This document shows, one piece after another, positions 1-9,052 of a DNA stretch of 64,000 nucleotides (positions within the stretch are counted from its first letter, which is position 1; each line of letters starts with the position of its first letter). The notes below the pieces were generated by a model. That model was not told the DNA's origin and searched no databases. It saw only the letters and a list, made by a program, of their open reading frames with translations. The DNA is from Desulfosoma caldarium (GTDB taxonomy: Bacteria > Desulfobacterota > Syntrophobacteria > Syntrophobacterales > DSM-9756). The position numbers were made by a program, and so were the translations under genes. Where the stretch lies: the NCBI RefSeq assembly GCF_003751385.1, contig NZ_RJVA01000013.1, positions 124,001 to 188,000 of the forward strand. Reading direction: 5' to 3'.

Positions 1-606
1 CTTTTTGGGGGAGCCCACGCATGGGGTGGGCCCAGCCTGTTGGATCTTCTCGTTATCGGCGGCGGTTTGTTTCTTCTGTTTCGCTTTCTAAAAGCGAGGC
101 GCCTGGCGACGTCCTCAGCATCGGGATTCAACACCGCCGGTTCTGGACCTTGGGCGGAATCGTCACAGGGCTTTGATCGCGCGGGTTCTTTCAGGACGGG
201 AGTGGAAACGGCGTCCGGCGCTGCGCACACTTCGGTCCCCGAAGACTTTGATGCTCACGATTTCCTTGAAAAGGCCAAGGCGCTCTATGTGCAACTGCAG
301 GAAGCGTGGGATCGGCGAGACCTCAAGGCCATTCAACCCTTCGTGTCCCCTGAAGTCTTTGAAGAAATTCAGCGCCAAGCCCAGGAGGATCCTCAGCCGA
401 GTCGCACGTATCTTTTGTGGATTCAACCCGAGCTTCTGGAAGTGCGAGACATGGACGGTGACCGAGTGGCGTCGGTGCTCTTTGACGTCATGATGCGGGA
501 AACCGACCAGGAAATGGCCAAACAGGTTCGAGAGCTGTGGCACTTTCGGCGCCAAGGGGCCTCGCCATCGTGGATCGTGGAAGGGTTGCAGCAGGTGGCC
601 GGGTAG
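1..606 (+). CDS. Tim44-like domain protein (5' partial)
   Basis: The reading frame is open from base 1 to the TAG at 604-606, so the gene begins outside the window. The visible part starts with a glycine-rich stretch (FGGA..GGPSLLDLL), then a hydrophobic segment (LLVIGGGLFLLFRFL) that should be a membrane anchor, a low-complexity linker, and a C-terminal domain from about residue 80. That domain (FLEKAKALYVQLQEAWDRRD, then PFVSPEVFEEI) resembles the bacterial Tim44/MRPL45-like domain, an NTF2-like fold. The function in bacteria is not well defined. A TTG at 40 could be read as a start but would cut into the membrane segment, so a start further upstream is preferred. A strong terminator follows. 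Confidence 0.75.
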   Translation, partial: LFGGAHAWGGPSLLDLLVIGGGLFLLFRFLKARRLATSSASGFNTAGSGPWAESSQGFDRAGSFRTGVETASGAAHTSVPEDFDAHDFLEKAKALYVQLQEAWDRRDLKAIQPFVSPEVFEEIQRQAQEDPQPSRTYLLWIQPELLEVRDMDGDRVASVLFDVMMRETDQEMAKQVRELWHFRRQGASPSWIVEGLQQVAG

Positions 607-647
607 CCTGCCGAACTCCACATTCATTTAATCAAACTGACCCTCAC

Positions 648-673
648 GGCCTCACCTCGAGGCCTTTTTTTTT
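648..673 (+). terminator. rho-independent terminator after the Tim44-like gene
   Basis: The stem GGCCTC / GAGGCC (6 bp) with a 5-base loop is followed directly by nine T. It lies 42 bases after the stop codon of the upstream gene and separates it from carB. Confidence 0.85.
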
Positions 674-829
674 GCCTTTTTCAAGGCTGCCCGGACCTTT
701 GGCACCACTTTTTCAACAAGCTTCTATGCAAAACACGGGCCTCTCTGCTATAGTCCCCGCCCGAACTCTTGGCCAGCTTCTCTCTGTCTTTGAAACATAT
801 CTTAACCTCAAATCGGAGGCGGTTTTCCC

Positions 830-3800
830 ATGCCCAGAAGACAGGACATTCACAAGGTGTTGATCATCGGCTCAGGGCCCATTGTCATCGGCCAGGCCTG
901 CGAATTCGACTATTCGGGCACCCAAGCCTGCAAGGCCCTGCGCAAGCTCGGCTACCAGATCGTGCTGGTCAATTCCAATCCCGCCACCATCATGACCGAT
1001 CCAGGCATGGCCGATGTGACCTACCTGGAACCCCTGACGGTAGAATATCTGGAAAAGATCATTGCCAAGGAGAGGCCCGATGCGGTGTTGCCGAACCTGG
1101 GCGGACAAACTGGCTTAAACCTCACGGCCCAACTTCACCGCCAGGGCATTTTGGAGCGATACGGCGTGCGCATCATCGGAGTGCAGGCCGATGCCATCGA
1201 ACGCGGGGAAGACCGCATCGCTTTCAAAGAAACGATGCATCGGCTGGGGATTGAGATGCCCCGCAGCCAGCCGGCCTTCAGTGTCGAGGAGGCGGAAGGA
1301 ATCGCCGCGCAACTGGGCTATCCTGTGGTCATTCGGCCAGCCTACACCCTTGGCGGCACGGGGGGTGGTCTGGTGTACAACGTGGAGGAACTGCGCACGG
1401 TGGCCAGCCGCGGTCTCGCCGCCAGTATGGTGGGGCAGATTCTTGTGGAAGAATCGGTGCTGGGCTGGGAAGAATTGGAACTGGAAGTGGTCCGAGATGC
1501 AAAGAACCAATGCATCACCGTGTGCTTCATCGAAAATGTGGACGCCATGGGGGTGCACACGGGCGATTCCTTTTGCACCGCGCCCATGCTCACCATTGAT
1601 CCCGCCTTGCAAAAACGGCTGCAGGAAGCGTCCTACGCCATTGTGCAAGCCATTGAGGTGATTGGCGGCACCAACATCCAGTTTGCCCATGATCCCAAGA
1701 CAGGCCGCGTGGTGGTCATTGAAATCAACCCGAGAACTTCCAGGTCTTCGGCTCTGGCTTCCAAGGCCACCGGCTTTCCCATCGCCCTCATTTCGGCCAT
1801 GTTGGCCACCGGCGTCACCCTGGATGAAATTCCCTATTGGAAAGAAGGCACCTTGGAAAAATACGCGCCATGGGGTGATTACGTGGTGGCGAAATTCGCA
1901 CGATGGGCCTTTGAAAAGTTTCCCGGTTCCCACGACAAGCTGGGTACGCAAATGCGGGCCGTTGGCGAGGTCATGAGCATCGGCAAAAATTTCAAGGAAG
2001 CTTTGCAAAAGGCGGTGCGCTCCCTGGAAATCGGCCGATATGGCCTGGGTTTTGCCCGTGACTTTCACACAAAGCCCCTGGAAGAGCTGCTAAACATGCT
2101 CGCCGAACCCAGCAGCGAACGGTATTTTCTCATTTACGAGGCCTTGCGCCGGGGGGTGGATATCGACACTTTGTATCAGAAGACATTCATCAAGCCCTAT
2201 TTCTTGGAACAGATGCGGGAACTGGTCCTTCTGGAAGAAGAAATCCTCACCTATCGAGGCAAGGACCTTCCCGAGGATCTATTGCGCCGCGCCAAACAGG
2301 ACGGCTTTAGCGACCGGTACTTGGCAAATCTTTTGAACGTTCCGGAAAAGGCCATTCGAGAACGGCGAAAGAGCCTGGGCATCGTTCAAGGCTGGCACAT
2401 TTTGCCCGTGAGCGGCGTGGAAAACGCGGCCTATTACTATTCCACGTACAACGCTGCGGACCAGGTGCAGACCAGCGATCGTCCCAAGGTGATGGTCATC
2501 GGGGGAGGGCCCAACCGCATCGGCCAGGGCATTGAATTCGACTATTGCTGTGTCCATGCGGCCTTTGCCCTGAAAGATTTGGGCTATGAAACCATTATGG
2601 TCAACTGCAATCCCGAAACGGTTTCCACGGATTACGACACGTCGGACAAGCTCTACTTTGAACCCGTTACGGTCGAAGACATCCTGGCCATCTATGAAAA
2701 GGAAAAGCCCATCGGTGTTGTGGTGCAGTTCGGCGGCCAAACGCCGCTCAATATCGCTCGAGAGCTGGCCGAGGCGGGTGTCACCATTTTGGGCACTTCT
2801 CCCGACGCCATCGACTTGGCGGAAGATCGAGACCGCTTTCGAAAGCGCATGGAAGCTCTCGGTATTCCCATGCCCGATTCGGGGATGGCCAGCAGCTTGG
2901 AAGAAGCTTTGGACGTGGCCAAACGCATCGGCTATCCTTTGATGGTGAGGCCGTCCTATGTTCTGGGAGGCCGCGGCATGGAAGTGGTCTATGACGAAGA
3001 GATGCTGCGCGAATACGTTTTGGCGGCCGTAGGCGTAACCCCGGACCGCCCCATTCTCATCGACCGTTTTCTGGAAGATGCCATCGAAGCAGAAGCCGAC
3101 GCTCTGGCGGACGGCAAGGATGCTTTCGTGCCGGCGGTCATGGAACACATCGAGAGGGCGGGCATTCATTCGGGGGATTCGGCCTGCGTCATTCCGCCCA
3201 TCAGTATTCCGGCGCGCCACTTGGAAACGATTCGAGAATACACCCGCCGCCTTGCCGTGGAACTCCACGTCGTGGGTCTCATGAACATCCAGTACGCCAT
3301 TGCCAACGACACGGTTTATGTGCTGGAAGCCAATCCGCGCGCTTCCCGAACCGTTCCCCTGGTTTCCAAAGTCTGCGCCATTCCCATGGCGCGCCTGGCC
3401 ACCGAGCTCATGCTGGGAAAATCCCTTGCGGACCTGGGGCTTTCCGGGTCGCGGGTTCTGCACCATTACGGGGTGAAGGAAGCCGTGTTTCCATTTGACA
3501 TGTTTCCGGAAGTGGACCCGGTGCTGGGGCCGGAAATGCGTTCCACGGGCGAAGTCCTGGGCCTGGCGGATTCCTTTGGTTTGGCCTTCTTCAAGGCCGA
3601 AGATGCGGCGCTACAGCGGTTACCCGAAGAAGGTTGCGTGCTCTTTACCGTAACCGACAAAGACAAGCCTGCAGCCTTGGAAGTGGCCAAGCGGTTTCAT
3701 CAGATGGGATTTCGCCTTCGAGCGACCCGCGGCACCTGCCGCTATTTTCGGGACAACGGGCTCGCCTGCGAACCCATCGACAAGATGCACGAAGGGCGTC

Positions 3801-4033
3801 CCAATATTGTGGATGCCTTGAAAAACGGCGACATTCAACTGGTCATCAACACCCCCAGCGGGCGGCGCAGCGAATACGACGATTCCTACATTCGCAAAAC
3901 GGCCGTCAAATACAAGATCCCGTACATCACCACCATTGCGGCGGCTGAAGCGGCGGCCCGAGGCATCGAGGCGTGGCGTCGCGGGCACGGGGATGTCAAA
4001 TCGCTTCAGGAATACCATGCAACCACTCGATGA
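830..4033 (+). CDS. carB: carbamoyl-phosphate synthase large subunit
   Basis: CarB makes carbamoyl phosphate from bicarbonate, ammonia (channelled from glutamine by CarA) and two ATP, feeding pyrimidine and arginine synthesis in the cytoplasm. The 1067 residues match the family length. Two ATP-grasp halves are visible: the first begins KVLIIGSGPIVIGQACEFDY, and the second repeats it as KVMVIGGGPNRIGQGIEFDY near residue 555. Each carries the ATP-grasp signatures (VIRPAYTLGGTGGG and VMRPSYVLGGRGMEV) and the metal-binding EINPR / EANPR motifs. The C-terminal 130 residues form the MGS-like allosteric domain. ATG 830 has a GGAGGCGG ribosome site 11 bases upstream. carA is not adjacent in the window. 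Confidence 0.98.
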   Translation: MPRRQDIHKVLIIGSGPIVIGQACEFDYSGTQACKALRKLGYQIVLVNSNPATIMTDPGMADVTYLEPLTVEYLEKIIAKERPDAVLPNLGGQTGLNLTAQLHRQGILERYGVRIIGVQADAIERGEDRIAFKETMHRLGIEMPRSQPAFSVEEAEGIAAQLGYPVVIRPAYTLGGTGGGLVYNVEELRTVASRGLAASMVGQILVEESVLGWEELELEVVRDAKNQCITVCFIENVDAMGVHTGDSFCTAPMLTIDPALQKRLQEASYAIVQAIEVIGGTNIQFAHDPKTGRVVVIEINPRTSRSSALASKATGFPIALISAMLATGVTLDEIPYWKEGTLEKYAPWGDYVVAKFARWAFEKFPGSHDKLGTQMRAVGEVMSIGKNFKEALQKAVRSLEIGRYGLGFARDFHTKPLEELLNMLAEPSSERYFLIYEALRRGVDIDTLYQKTFIKPYFLEQMRELVLLEEEILTYRGKDLPEDLLRRAKQDGFSDRYLANLLNVPEKAIRERRKSLGIVQGWHILPVSGVENAAYYYSTYNAADQVQTSDRPKVMVIGGGPNRIGQGIEFDYCCVHAAFALKDLGYETIMVNCNPETVSTDYDTSDKLYFEPVTVEDILAIYEKEKPIGVVVQFGGQTPLNIARELAEAGVTILGTSPDAIDLAEDRDRFRKRMEALGIPMPDSGMASSLEEALDVAKRIGYPLMVRPSYVLGGRGMEVVYDEEMLREYVLAAVGVTPDRPILIDRFLEDAIEAEADALADGKDAFVPAVMEHIERAGIHSGDSACVIPPISIPARHLETIREYTRRLAVELHVVGLMNIQYAIANDTVYVLEANPRASRTVPLVSKVCAIPMARLATELMLGKSLADLGLSGSRVLHHYGVKEAVFPFDMFPEVDPVLGPEMRSTGEVLGLADSFGLAFFKAEDAALQRLPEEGCVLFTVTDKDKPAALEVAKRFHQMGFRLRATRGTCRYFRDNGLACEPIDKMHEGRPNIVDALKNGDIQLVINTPSGRRSEYDDSYIRKTAVKYKIPYITTIAAAEAAARGIEAWRRGHGDVKSLQEYHATTR

Positions 4034-4067
4034 AGCCGGGATTGAACCTGCCGGGCGAGGTTGAACT

Positions 4068-5393
4068 ATGGAAAGCATGCATCGCGTCGGGCTCATACCT
4101 TACGAAAAACCTTATGACTCGGTCGTTCAGGCGCTGCAGGCCGCCGGGGGCCTTGGCGACTTGGGGCCCCACACCCGCGTTTTTGTCAAACCCAACGTGG
4201 TATGCTGGACTTCCGAGATCCCTTTTCCCAAATGGGGAGTCATCACCACCACGCGGGTAGTGGAAGATATGGTGCGTTGCCTCAAGGAAGCCGGCGTGCA
4301 TCGCATCGTTCTCGGTGAAGGTCTCGTGAACCTCAACCCCAAGGACAGGGGGCTGGCCGAGCGGGCCTTTCGCGGTTTAGGCTATGAGACCTTGGCCAAG
4401 CGGTACGGGGTTCAGCTGGTGGACGTTTTTCAAAGGCCCTTTCGCAAGGTGTCCATAGGCGATGGCGTGGAACTGGCTTTCAACGTGGATGCTCTGGACA
4501 GCGACCTTATCGTGAATCTTCCCGTCCTCAAAACCCACGCCCAAACGGTGGTCAGTTTGGGCATCAAGAATGTGAAAGGCTTGATCGATCTCGCGTCACG
4601 AAAGCGCTGCCACAGCATCGACGCCCATTGGAACCTCCACCGCATGGTGGCGGCTCTGCCCAAGGGCCTGCCTCCCATGTTGACGCTCATCGACGGCATC
4701 TACAGCAATGAACGAGGGCCGGCCTTTGACGGCACGGCCCATCGCATGAATGTTCTCGTGGCTTCACGCGATGTTCTGTCGGCGGACCTGGTCGGTGCAG
4801 CCCTCCTGGGATACTCGGCCCAGGACGTGCCGCACCTGGCTTGGGCGGCTCAAGAGGCCGGCCGCCCCGGGGACCTGTCCGATGTGCTCGTGGTCGGAGC
4901 CTCACTGGACGCCCTGAGGCGCCCTCACGCCTACACCTTTGACTACAATGCGCAGGGGACGCTTCCCATGGCCATGGCCGCCATGGGCATTCAAGGGGTG
5001 AGCTATCGAAAGTACGATGACACGCTGTGCACTTATTGTTCCTTCATGAACGGATTGATTCTGACAGCCATTGCTCGCGCCTGGCAGGGCACGCCATGGG
5101 ACGATGTGGAGGTGCTCACGGGAAAGGCCATGACCCCTACACCGGGCATGAAACACACGATCCTTTTGGGGCGATGCATGACCCGACTCCATCGAAACAA
5201 CGAAGCGATTCGTCATGCCATCCCCGTTGCCGGCTGCCCGCCCAAACCGGCCGAGATTGCCCGAGCTTTTCATGAAGCCGGCATACCGGTGGATTTACTC
5301 TTTTTGGAAAACGCCGCGCTGTATCCAGGTCGGTTCATGAAAAAATACGCGGGACGGCCTGAATTTGACGAGTCTTTTTACCAGGCTACCTGA
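4068..5393 (+). CDS. DUF362 domain-containing protein
   Basis: A 441-residue soluble protein with the DUF362 pattern: an N-terminal region ending FVKPNVVCW, followed by INTERNAL motifs NLPVLKTHAQTVVSLGIKN and GLIDLASRKRCHSIDAHW, where the conserved Lys-Thr-His and Gly-Ile-Lys-Asn stretches are typical of the family. Cysteines CTYC sit near residues 320-323, with further cysteines in GRCM and GCPPKP. These might bind a metal or cluster, but the usual twin 4Fe-4S ferredoxin repeats of some DUF362 proteins are not seen. It lies 34 bases after carB on the same strand and could be co-transcribed. The biochemical function is unknown. Confidence 0.8.
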   Translation: MESMHRVGLIPYEKPYDSVVQALQAAGGLGDLGPHTRVFVKPNVVCWTSEIPFPKWGVITTTRVVEDMVRCLKEAGVHRIVLGEGLVNLNPKDRGLAERAFRGLGYETLAKRYGVQLVDVFQRPFRKVSIGDGVELAFNVDALDSDLIVNLPVLKTHAQTVVSLGIKNVKGLIDLASRKRCHSIDAHWNLHRMVAALPKGLPPMLTLIDGIYSNERGPAFDGTAHRMNVLVASRDVLSADLVGAALLGYSAQDVPHLAWAAQEAGRPGDLSDVLVVGASLDALRRPHAYTFDYNAQGTLPMAMAAMGIQGVSYRKYDDTLCTYCSFMNGLILTAIARAWQGTPWDDVEVLTGKAMTPTPGMKHTILLGRCMTRLHRNNEAIRHAIPVAGCPPKPAEIARAFHEAGIPVDLLFLENAALYPGRFMKKYAGRPEFDESFYQAT

Positions 5394-5449
5394 ATAACGC
5401 GGGCTTTTCTGGATTTTGAGAATTTTTCAGCCGACGGAAATGGCAGGCC

Positions 5450-5839
5450 ATGGCGCCCAAGAAGATTCGGTTGAGCCGCAAGGAATTTGAAGACATTGTG
5501 GAAAGGGCCGTGGACCGCATTCCCTGGACCATTCGGCGACATTTGCACAATCTGGTCATTGCTGTGGAACGCAGGCCGAGTCGAGAACTGCTCGAAGAGA
5601 TGGGGCTTCCGCCCCACGAGACCCTCTTGGGCCTCTATGACGGCGTGCCCCTCTCGGAACGCAACCTCACCGCCCCTCCCCTATACCCCGATACCATTTA
5701 CATCTTTCAGGATCCTCTGGAGGAATTGTGCACCTCTGAGGAAGAACTCATCGAGGAAATCGAACGCACCGTCGTCCATGAAGTGGCCCACGCCCTGGGC
5801 ATCAGCGATGAACGCCTCGAGGAATTGGGCTACGGCTAA
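5450..5839 (+). CDS. metallopeptidase family protein (zincin-like)
   Basis: A 129-residue protein of the small minimal-zincin family. The motif HEVAH near residue 110, inside VVHEVAHALGISDERLEELG, is the HExxH zinc site of that family, with the downstream D/E residues also conserved. The middle contains LLGLYDGVPLSERN and DTIYIFQDPLEELC, both typical of these proteins. It is probably cytoplasmic, as no signal peptide is seen. The substrate is unknown. The gene is 56 bases after the DUF362 gene and faces the decayed rhodanese remnant. Confidence 0.85.
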   Translation: MAPKKIRLSRKEFEDIVERAVDRIPWTIRRHLHNLVIAVERRPSRELLEEMGLPPHETLLGLYDGVPLSERNLTAPPLYPDTIYIFQDPLEELCTSEEELIEEIERTVVHEVAHALGISDERLEELGYG

Positions 5840-5899
5840 GGGATTCGACGCGAATACAAACCACGTGGCGGTTCACTGTCCCAGGGGCACGGAATCCAT

Positions 5900-6207
5900 T
5901 GAGGCGCGTGAGGGGGGACTCGAGGCTTCCAAAGCTCAGGGCGCGGGCATAAAAAACCAGCTGAGGGTCTAGGTTATCGGTGCAGGGAGCCCCGGAATTT
6001 CTTCAGCCGCATTGGATGCGTATGCCGTCGAATGAGCTTTCCGCGTTCTTGACCGTGTCGCCTTGAAAGCCGTCCACGACAGTGTAGACATTGGTCAAGC
6101 CGGCGGCGGCCAGCCGCGGTGGCTTCGGCGCTGCGGTGCCCCGAGCGGCACATGACCAAAAGAACGTCGTTGGGTTGAAATCGTGCTTTGTCCTGAGCTT
6201 CAAAGTT
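5900..6207 (-). pseudogene. rhodanese-like protein remnant (frameshift and nonsense)
   Basis: On the minus strand, three frame segments together rebuild the C-terminal half of a rhodanese domain. Frame one reads LNFEAQDKARFQPNDVLLV then MCRSGHRSAEAT, with the CRSGHRS active-site loop. After a +1 shift near 6112-6122 the next frame reads RLAAAGLTNVYTVVDGFQGD and ends at a TGA at 6003-6005. Beyond that TGA the same frame continues RNSGAPCTDNLDPQLVFYAR, the usual rhodanese tail in which GW precedes RNSG, so the TGA replaces an expected TGG Trp. The N-terminal half is missing. It directly follows the stop of the ParB/Lrp-like gene. One frameshift, one nonsense codon and a 5' truncation mark it as dead. 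Confidence 0.8.
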
Positions 6208-6218
6208 AAGGCGAACGG

Positions 6219-7295
6219 TTAGTCTTTGATGCAGGAAGTGCCGGGAATAAGGGTCTTGGTGGCGATGACGCCCGGGAGTTGGCGGATGTGGTCCTGCACA
6301 AACTGGGAGATGGTTTCCGCGTCGGAACTGAGAAGATCCCGGCGCAGCTGCACCTTGACCAAGAGATCCACATCGCCAAAGACGCTGTGAACCTCCCGAA
6401 CCTCTTCCAACTCCAACAACTTTTCCACGATGCGGTTTTCTTTCTTGGCTTGCACGTTCATGAGTACAAAGGCCGTGATCGTTCGCTGCATTTCAGGATA
6501 GTGTTGGGCGTCCGAGTTTTTCATTTTTTCCCTGAAAGCCTCCATGTCGTCGGGAAGCATGTCGTTGAGGCCGATGCCGTATTGGCGCCGTTCACCTTTT
6601 TCCCATAGGCGCACGGACACGTAGGCGTAAAGGTCGGCGGTAGTTCGGCCCGGAAATTCTTCAGCCAGGCGAGCTCGGGACAATAGACCCGTCAGGGGAC
6701 GGTAGATGTGGTGGTACCAATCCGCGGCCGCTTCCTGCAAAGTGATCTCAGGCCGTTCCTGTTCTCGAAGGTATTCCAGATGGCGCTCGATCTGGGACAA
6801 AAGCCGTTCGTATTGGCCGGGTTCGGTGAGGGAAATGTCCGCTTGAAGGCCTGTTACATCGAGAAAATGGGCGCGTTGTCTGTAGATGGCGTCCTGCAAA
6901 TTGTCGCCGGAGGGGATGAATTCCACGATGTGGGCCAGGATTTCGTCATGGCCCAGGGCCTTGGCGGCTGCCACGCGGTGGTTTCCGTCTTCGACGTAGT
7001 AGGCGTCGCGAATCTGCCATAATTTCACGGGCGGCAGGACGGCTCCCTGGCGTAGGGCGGACTTGATCTGTTCGAGCCGCTCCGAAGGGGAGCGACTCCT
7101 TAATTGAAATCGTTCGTCAAAATCTTGGTATCGGCCCACACTGCCGACAATCTTAGCCAAGGGCACCGTGCGCAGGCCGCGATCTCGGCATTCAAAGGCG
7201 CCGTCCTTTCGCTGCAGGTCATGAAAGTCGTTGGCGCATGGGTTTTGGGGCGGTTTGGGGCCGAAAAGCCCAAGCCGAGCGATCCATCGTTTCAT
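6219..7295 (-). CDS. ParB-like N-domain fused to Lrp/AsnC ligand-binding domain
   Basis: From ATG 7295 the product has 358 residues. Residues about 45-135 look like a ParB/sulfiredoxin-type domain: VPLAKIVGSVGRYQDFDERF, then DGNHRVAAAKALG, which matches the conserved GNHR signature. A helical middle (about 150-275) is followed by a C-terminal RAM domain (TITAFVLMNV, VREVHSVFGDVDLLVKVQ, then ISQFVQDHIRQLPGV), the effector-sensing domain of Lrp/AsnC regulators. No helix-turn-helix of Lrp type is seen. The start is uncertain: ATG 7295 overlaps the upstream phosphoesterase gene by 77 bases, and a GTG at 7166 would cut into the domain. Its role is unknown, perhaps a small-molecule-responsive regulator. 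Confidence 0.75.
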   Translation of the reverse strand: MKRWIARLGLFGPKPPQNPCANDFHDLQRKDGAFECRDRGLRTVPLAKIVGSVGRYQDFDERFQLRSRSPSERLEQIKSALRQGAVLPPVKLWQIRDAYYVEDGNHRVAAAKALGHDEILAHIVEFIPSGDNLQDAIYRQRAHFLDVTGLQADISLTEPGQYERLLSQIERHLEYLREQERPEITLQEAAADWYHHIYRPLTGLLSRARLAEEFPGRTTADLYAYVSVRLWEKGERRQYGIGLNDMLPDDMEAFREKMKNSDAQHYPEMQRTITAFVLMNVQAKKENRIVEKLLELEEVREVHSVFGDVDLLVKVQLRRDLLSSDAETISQFVQDHIRQLPGVIATKTLIPGTSCIKD

Positions 7296-7887
7296 GGTCC
7301 GTGTCCACAATGTGCCAGCCGACGGTGTTGACAATGGTGGTGTCTCCAAGCCGAAGAAACCTCTGAGATGGCTCGCTGAAGGTGCGGTGCACGTGCCCGT
7401 GAAGAAACCACCGGGGCTGATGAGAACGAATGAAACGGACGAAACACTGAAACCCCCGGTGGCACAAGTCATCTCCGTCGCCAAAACCTCGAGGCGGCGC
7501 GTGGGCGAGGACGATGTCCACGCCGCCGTGCCACCAGATGAGCGGGCGCGTTTTCCAGACCGTCCAGCGCATCTGGGCTTCCGTGTACTGGATAGGTCCA
7601 CCATTGTACCACATGGAGCCTTCAAAACCCACGATGCGCACCCCCTTGGTCTGCACGAGTCGACCATGAACATTGGTGGCGCCTTGGGGGGGACGCCGGG
7701 CATAGCGAAGGTCGTGGTTGCCTCGCACGTAGTAGACAGGCACGCGAAACACGTGTCCAAGGTAGGACAAATATTCCGGCGGCACATCACCGCAGGAGAG
7801 CACCGCATCCAGGGGTTCAAAGGCCTCGGGGTGCGCCACGGGGTAGAGTTCCGGGCTGACCACATCGGATACGATCAAAAAACGCAT
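7219..7887 (-). CDS. metallophosphoesterase
   Basis: A 222-residue calcineurin-like phosphoesterase. The metal-binding motifs appear in order: an N-terminal MRFLIVSDVVSPEL (SDxx variant of DxH), SCGDVPPEYL (GD), RGNHDLRY (GNHD) and FLHGHVHRTF (GHxH). The start ATG 7887 was chosen because it opens directly into the first beta strand. It sits between a DUF1285-like gene upstream and the ParB/Lrp-like gene downstream, with overlapping ends, so the three are probably one transcript. The substrate cannot be told from sequence. Confidence 0.88.
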   Translation of the reverse strand: MRFLIVSDVVSPELYPVAHPEAFEPLDAVLSCGDVPPEYLSYLGHVFRVPVYYVRGNHDLRYARRPPQGATNVHGRLVQTKGVRIVGFEGSMWYNGGPIQYTEAQMRWTVWKTRPLIWWHGGVDIVLAHAPPRGFGDGDDLCHRGFQCFVRFIRSHQPRWFLHGHVHRTFSEPSQRFLRLGDTTIVNTVGWHIVDTDHETMDRSAWAFRPQTAPKPMRQRLS

Positions 7888-7927
7888 GGCGTGGGCTCCC
7901 GTAGCCTTGGTCGAGCCATTGGAAGGT

Positions 7928-8470
7928 TCATAGGCGGCTCGGCGCGGCAGCGGCATCATCTGGCGGCTGCGCAATGGGATAAAGCCCATCGCCGAGCCGC
8001 AAGGCAAATCGGGCGTGGTCTACGGGCTCAATCCACTGCGCCACCTGGTAGTAAGCGGGCCTAGAAAAACGCGCCGGAAAGCGACTCTGACGCACGCGGC
8101 AGTACAGCACGTTTTCCGGGCCGACCCACAGAGTGGATGGGTCGAGAATCTCGGTTTCTGAAAGGTGCTTGAATGTGAGCTGAATCTGAGCGCGACCGAA
8201 TTCGTCGGTGAGGTGATCCACGCGGGTGATGACAAAGGGCGTATCGGCTACGGCAATGGGATAGAGCCGACCTTGCCATTCCAGAACGTAGCGCCCGTCA
8301 CGGGTAAGGCGCAGGCATTGGTAAAAGGTTTCAAGAATTTCCTTGCGAATGATGGGGCGATTCCCGTAGAACCAATCCCCTTCTCGATCCACGAAAATGA
8401 GGACGTCTTCTTCGTTGGCTGGTGTCGCGTGCGCGTGGGCTTGATCAGACGGCAAAGTGTTGTCGCTCAT
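7928..8470 (-). CDS. DUF1285-like protein
   Basis: A 180-residue protein with features of DUF1285: VDREGDWFYGNRPIIRKEIL (family core GDWFYxGxPIxR), a central VADTPFVITRV, and a C-terminal SRPAYYQVAQW. DUF1285 proteins are small double-barrel proteins of unknown role in proteobacteria. The assignment is by motif only. The N-terminal 20 residues (MSDNTLPSDQAHAHATP) are low complexity. It is 40 bases upstream of the phosphoesterase gene and probably in the same operon as dtd. Confidence 0.7.
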   Translation of the reverse strand: MSDNTLPSDQAHAHATPANEEDVLIFVDREGDWFYGNRPIIRKEILETFYQCLRLTRDGRYVLEWQGRLYPIAVADTPFVITRVDHLTDEFGRAQIQLTFKHLSETEILDPSTLWVGPENVLYCRVRQSRFPARFSRPAYYQVAQWIEPVDHARFALRLGDGLYPIAQPPDDAAAAPSRL

Positions 8471-8506
8471 GATGGCTCCTCTGAAGTGGCGCGTCGATTT
8501 TTCCCC

Positions 8507-8956
8507 TCAAAAGGCTTTTCGGCTGTCCAACAACAAGGTCACCGGACCGTCGTTGGTCAAATGAACGGCCATGGTTTCCTGAAAAATGCCGGTTTGGACG
8601 GGAACCTCCAGGGCCTTCACTTCCTGAACGAAGACTTCGTAGAGGCGGCGGGCCGGCTCGGATGGGGCGGCTTCTATGAAGGAAGGGCGGCGTCCCTTTC
8701 GGCAATCGCCCCAAAGAGTGAATTGGGACACAGCCAGAACGGCACCGCCCGTTTCCCGCACCGAACGGTTCAACTTGCCTTCCTTGTCGGCAAAGATCCG
8801 CAGATGCACGATCTTGTCCGCAAGGTAGCGGGCGTCCTGTTCGGTGTCGTCACGGCCAACGCCCAAAAACACCACCAGACCGTGGCCGATGGCCCCCACC
8901 GTGTGCCCTTTCACTTCCACGAAGGCTTGAGAAACCCGTTGCACGACGGCTCGCAT
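8507..8956 (-). CDS. dtd: D-aminoacyl-tRNA deacylase
   Basis: Dtd removes D-amino acids (and glycine) wrongly attached to tRNA, a cytoplasmic proofreading step. The 149 residues match the usual length. The start [15 protein letters not shown] is the family N-terminus, SQFTLWGD contains the conserved SQFTL catalytic-site motif, and the cross-subunit motif appears as [12 protein letters not shown] (family NxGPVT). ATG 8956 was chosen over a longer frame because it gives the conserved N-terminus exactly. It is the first gene of a minus-strand group and diverges from the radical SAM gene. Confidence 0.97.
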   Translation of the reverse strand: MRAVVQRVSQAFVEVKGHTVGAIGHGLVVFLGVGRDDTEQDARYLADKIVHLRIFADKEGKLNRSVRETGGAVLAVSQFTLWGDCRKGRRPSFIEAAPSEPARRLYEVFVQEVKALEVPVQTGIFQETMAVHLTNDGPVTLLLDSRKAF

Positions 8957-9052
8957 GAGACCTTCCTTCAACGTTTTTGACCATGTCCACCGTCGCAGGA
9001 TATAAAAGAGGCCCGCAGAATGGCAAACGGTTTTGACAAAGGAACCCAACCC

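Noticed and set aside
729-780. Promoter in front of carB (TATAGT near 757)
   Set aside because: The -10 is fair but no acceptable -35 lies at the right distance, so it is not listed as a feature.
2279-3466. Long open frame antisense to carB
   Set aside because: It lies fully inside carB on the other strand, has no recognisable domain, and is expected by chance in GC-rich DNA.
7296-7865. Upstream extension of the ParB/Lrp-like reading frame into the phosphoesterase gene
   Set aside because: The extra residues are out of frame with the phosphoesterase and show no conserved domain; the frame stays open only because of base composition.
7231-8064. Open frame on the plus strand opposite the phosphoesterase gene
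   Set aside because: The minus strand carries intact phosphoesterase motifs; the plus frame matches no family.
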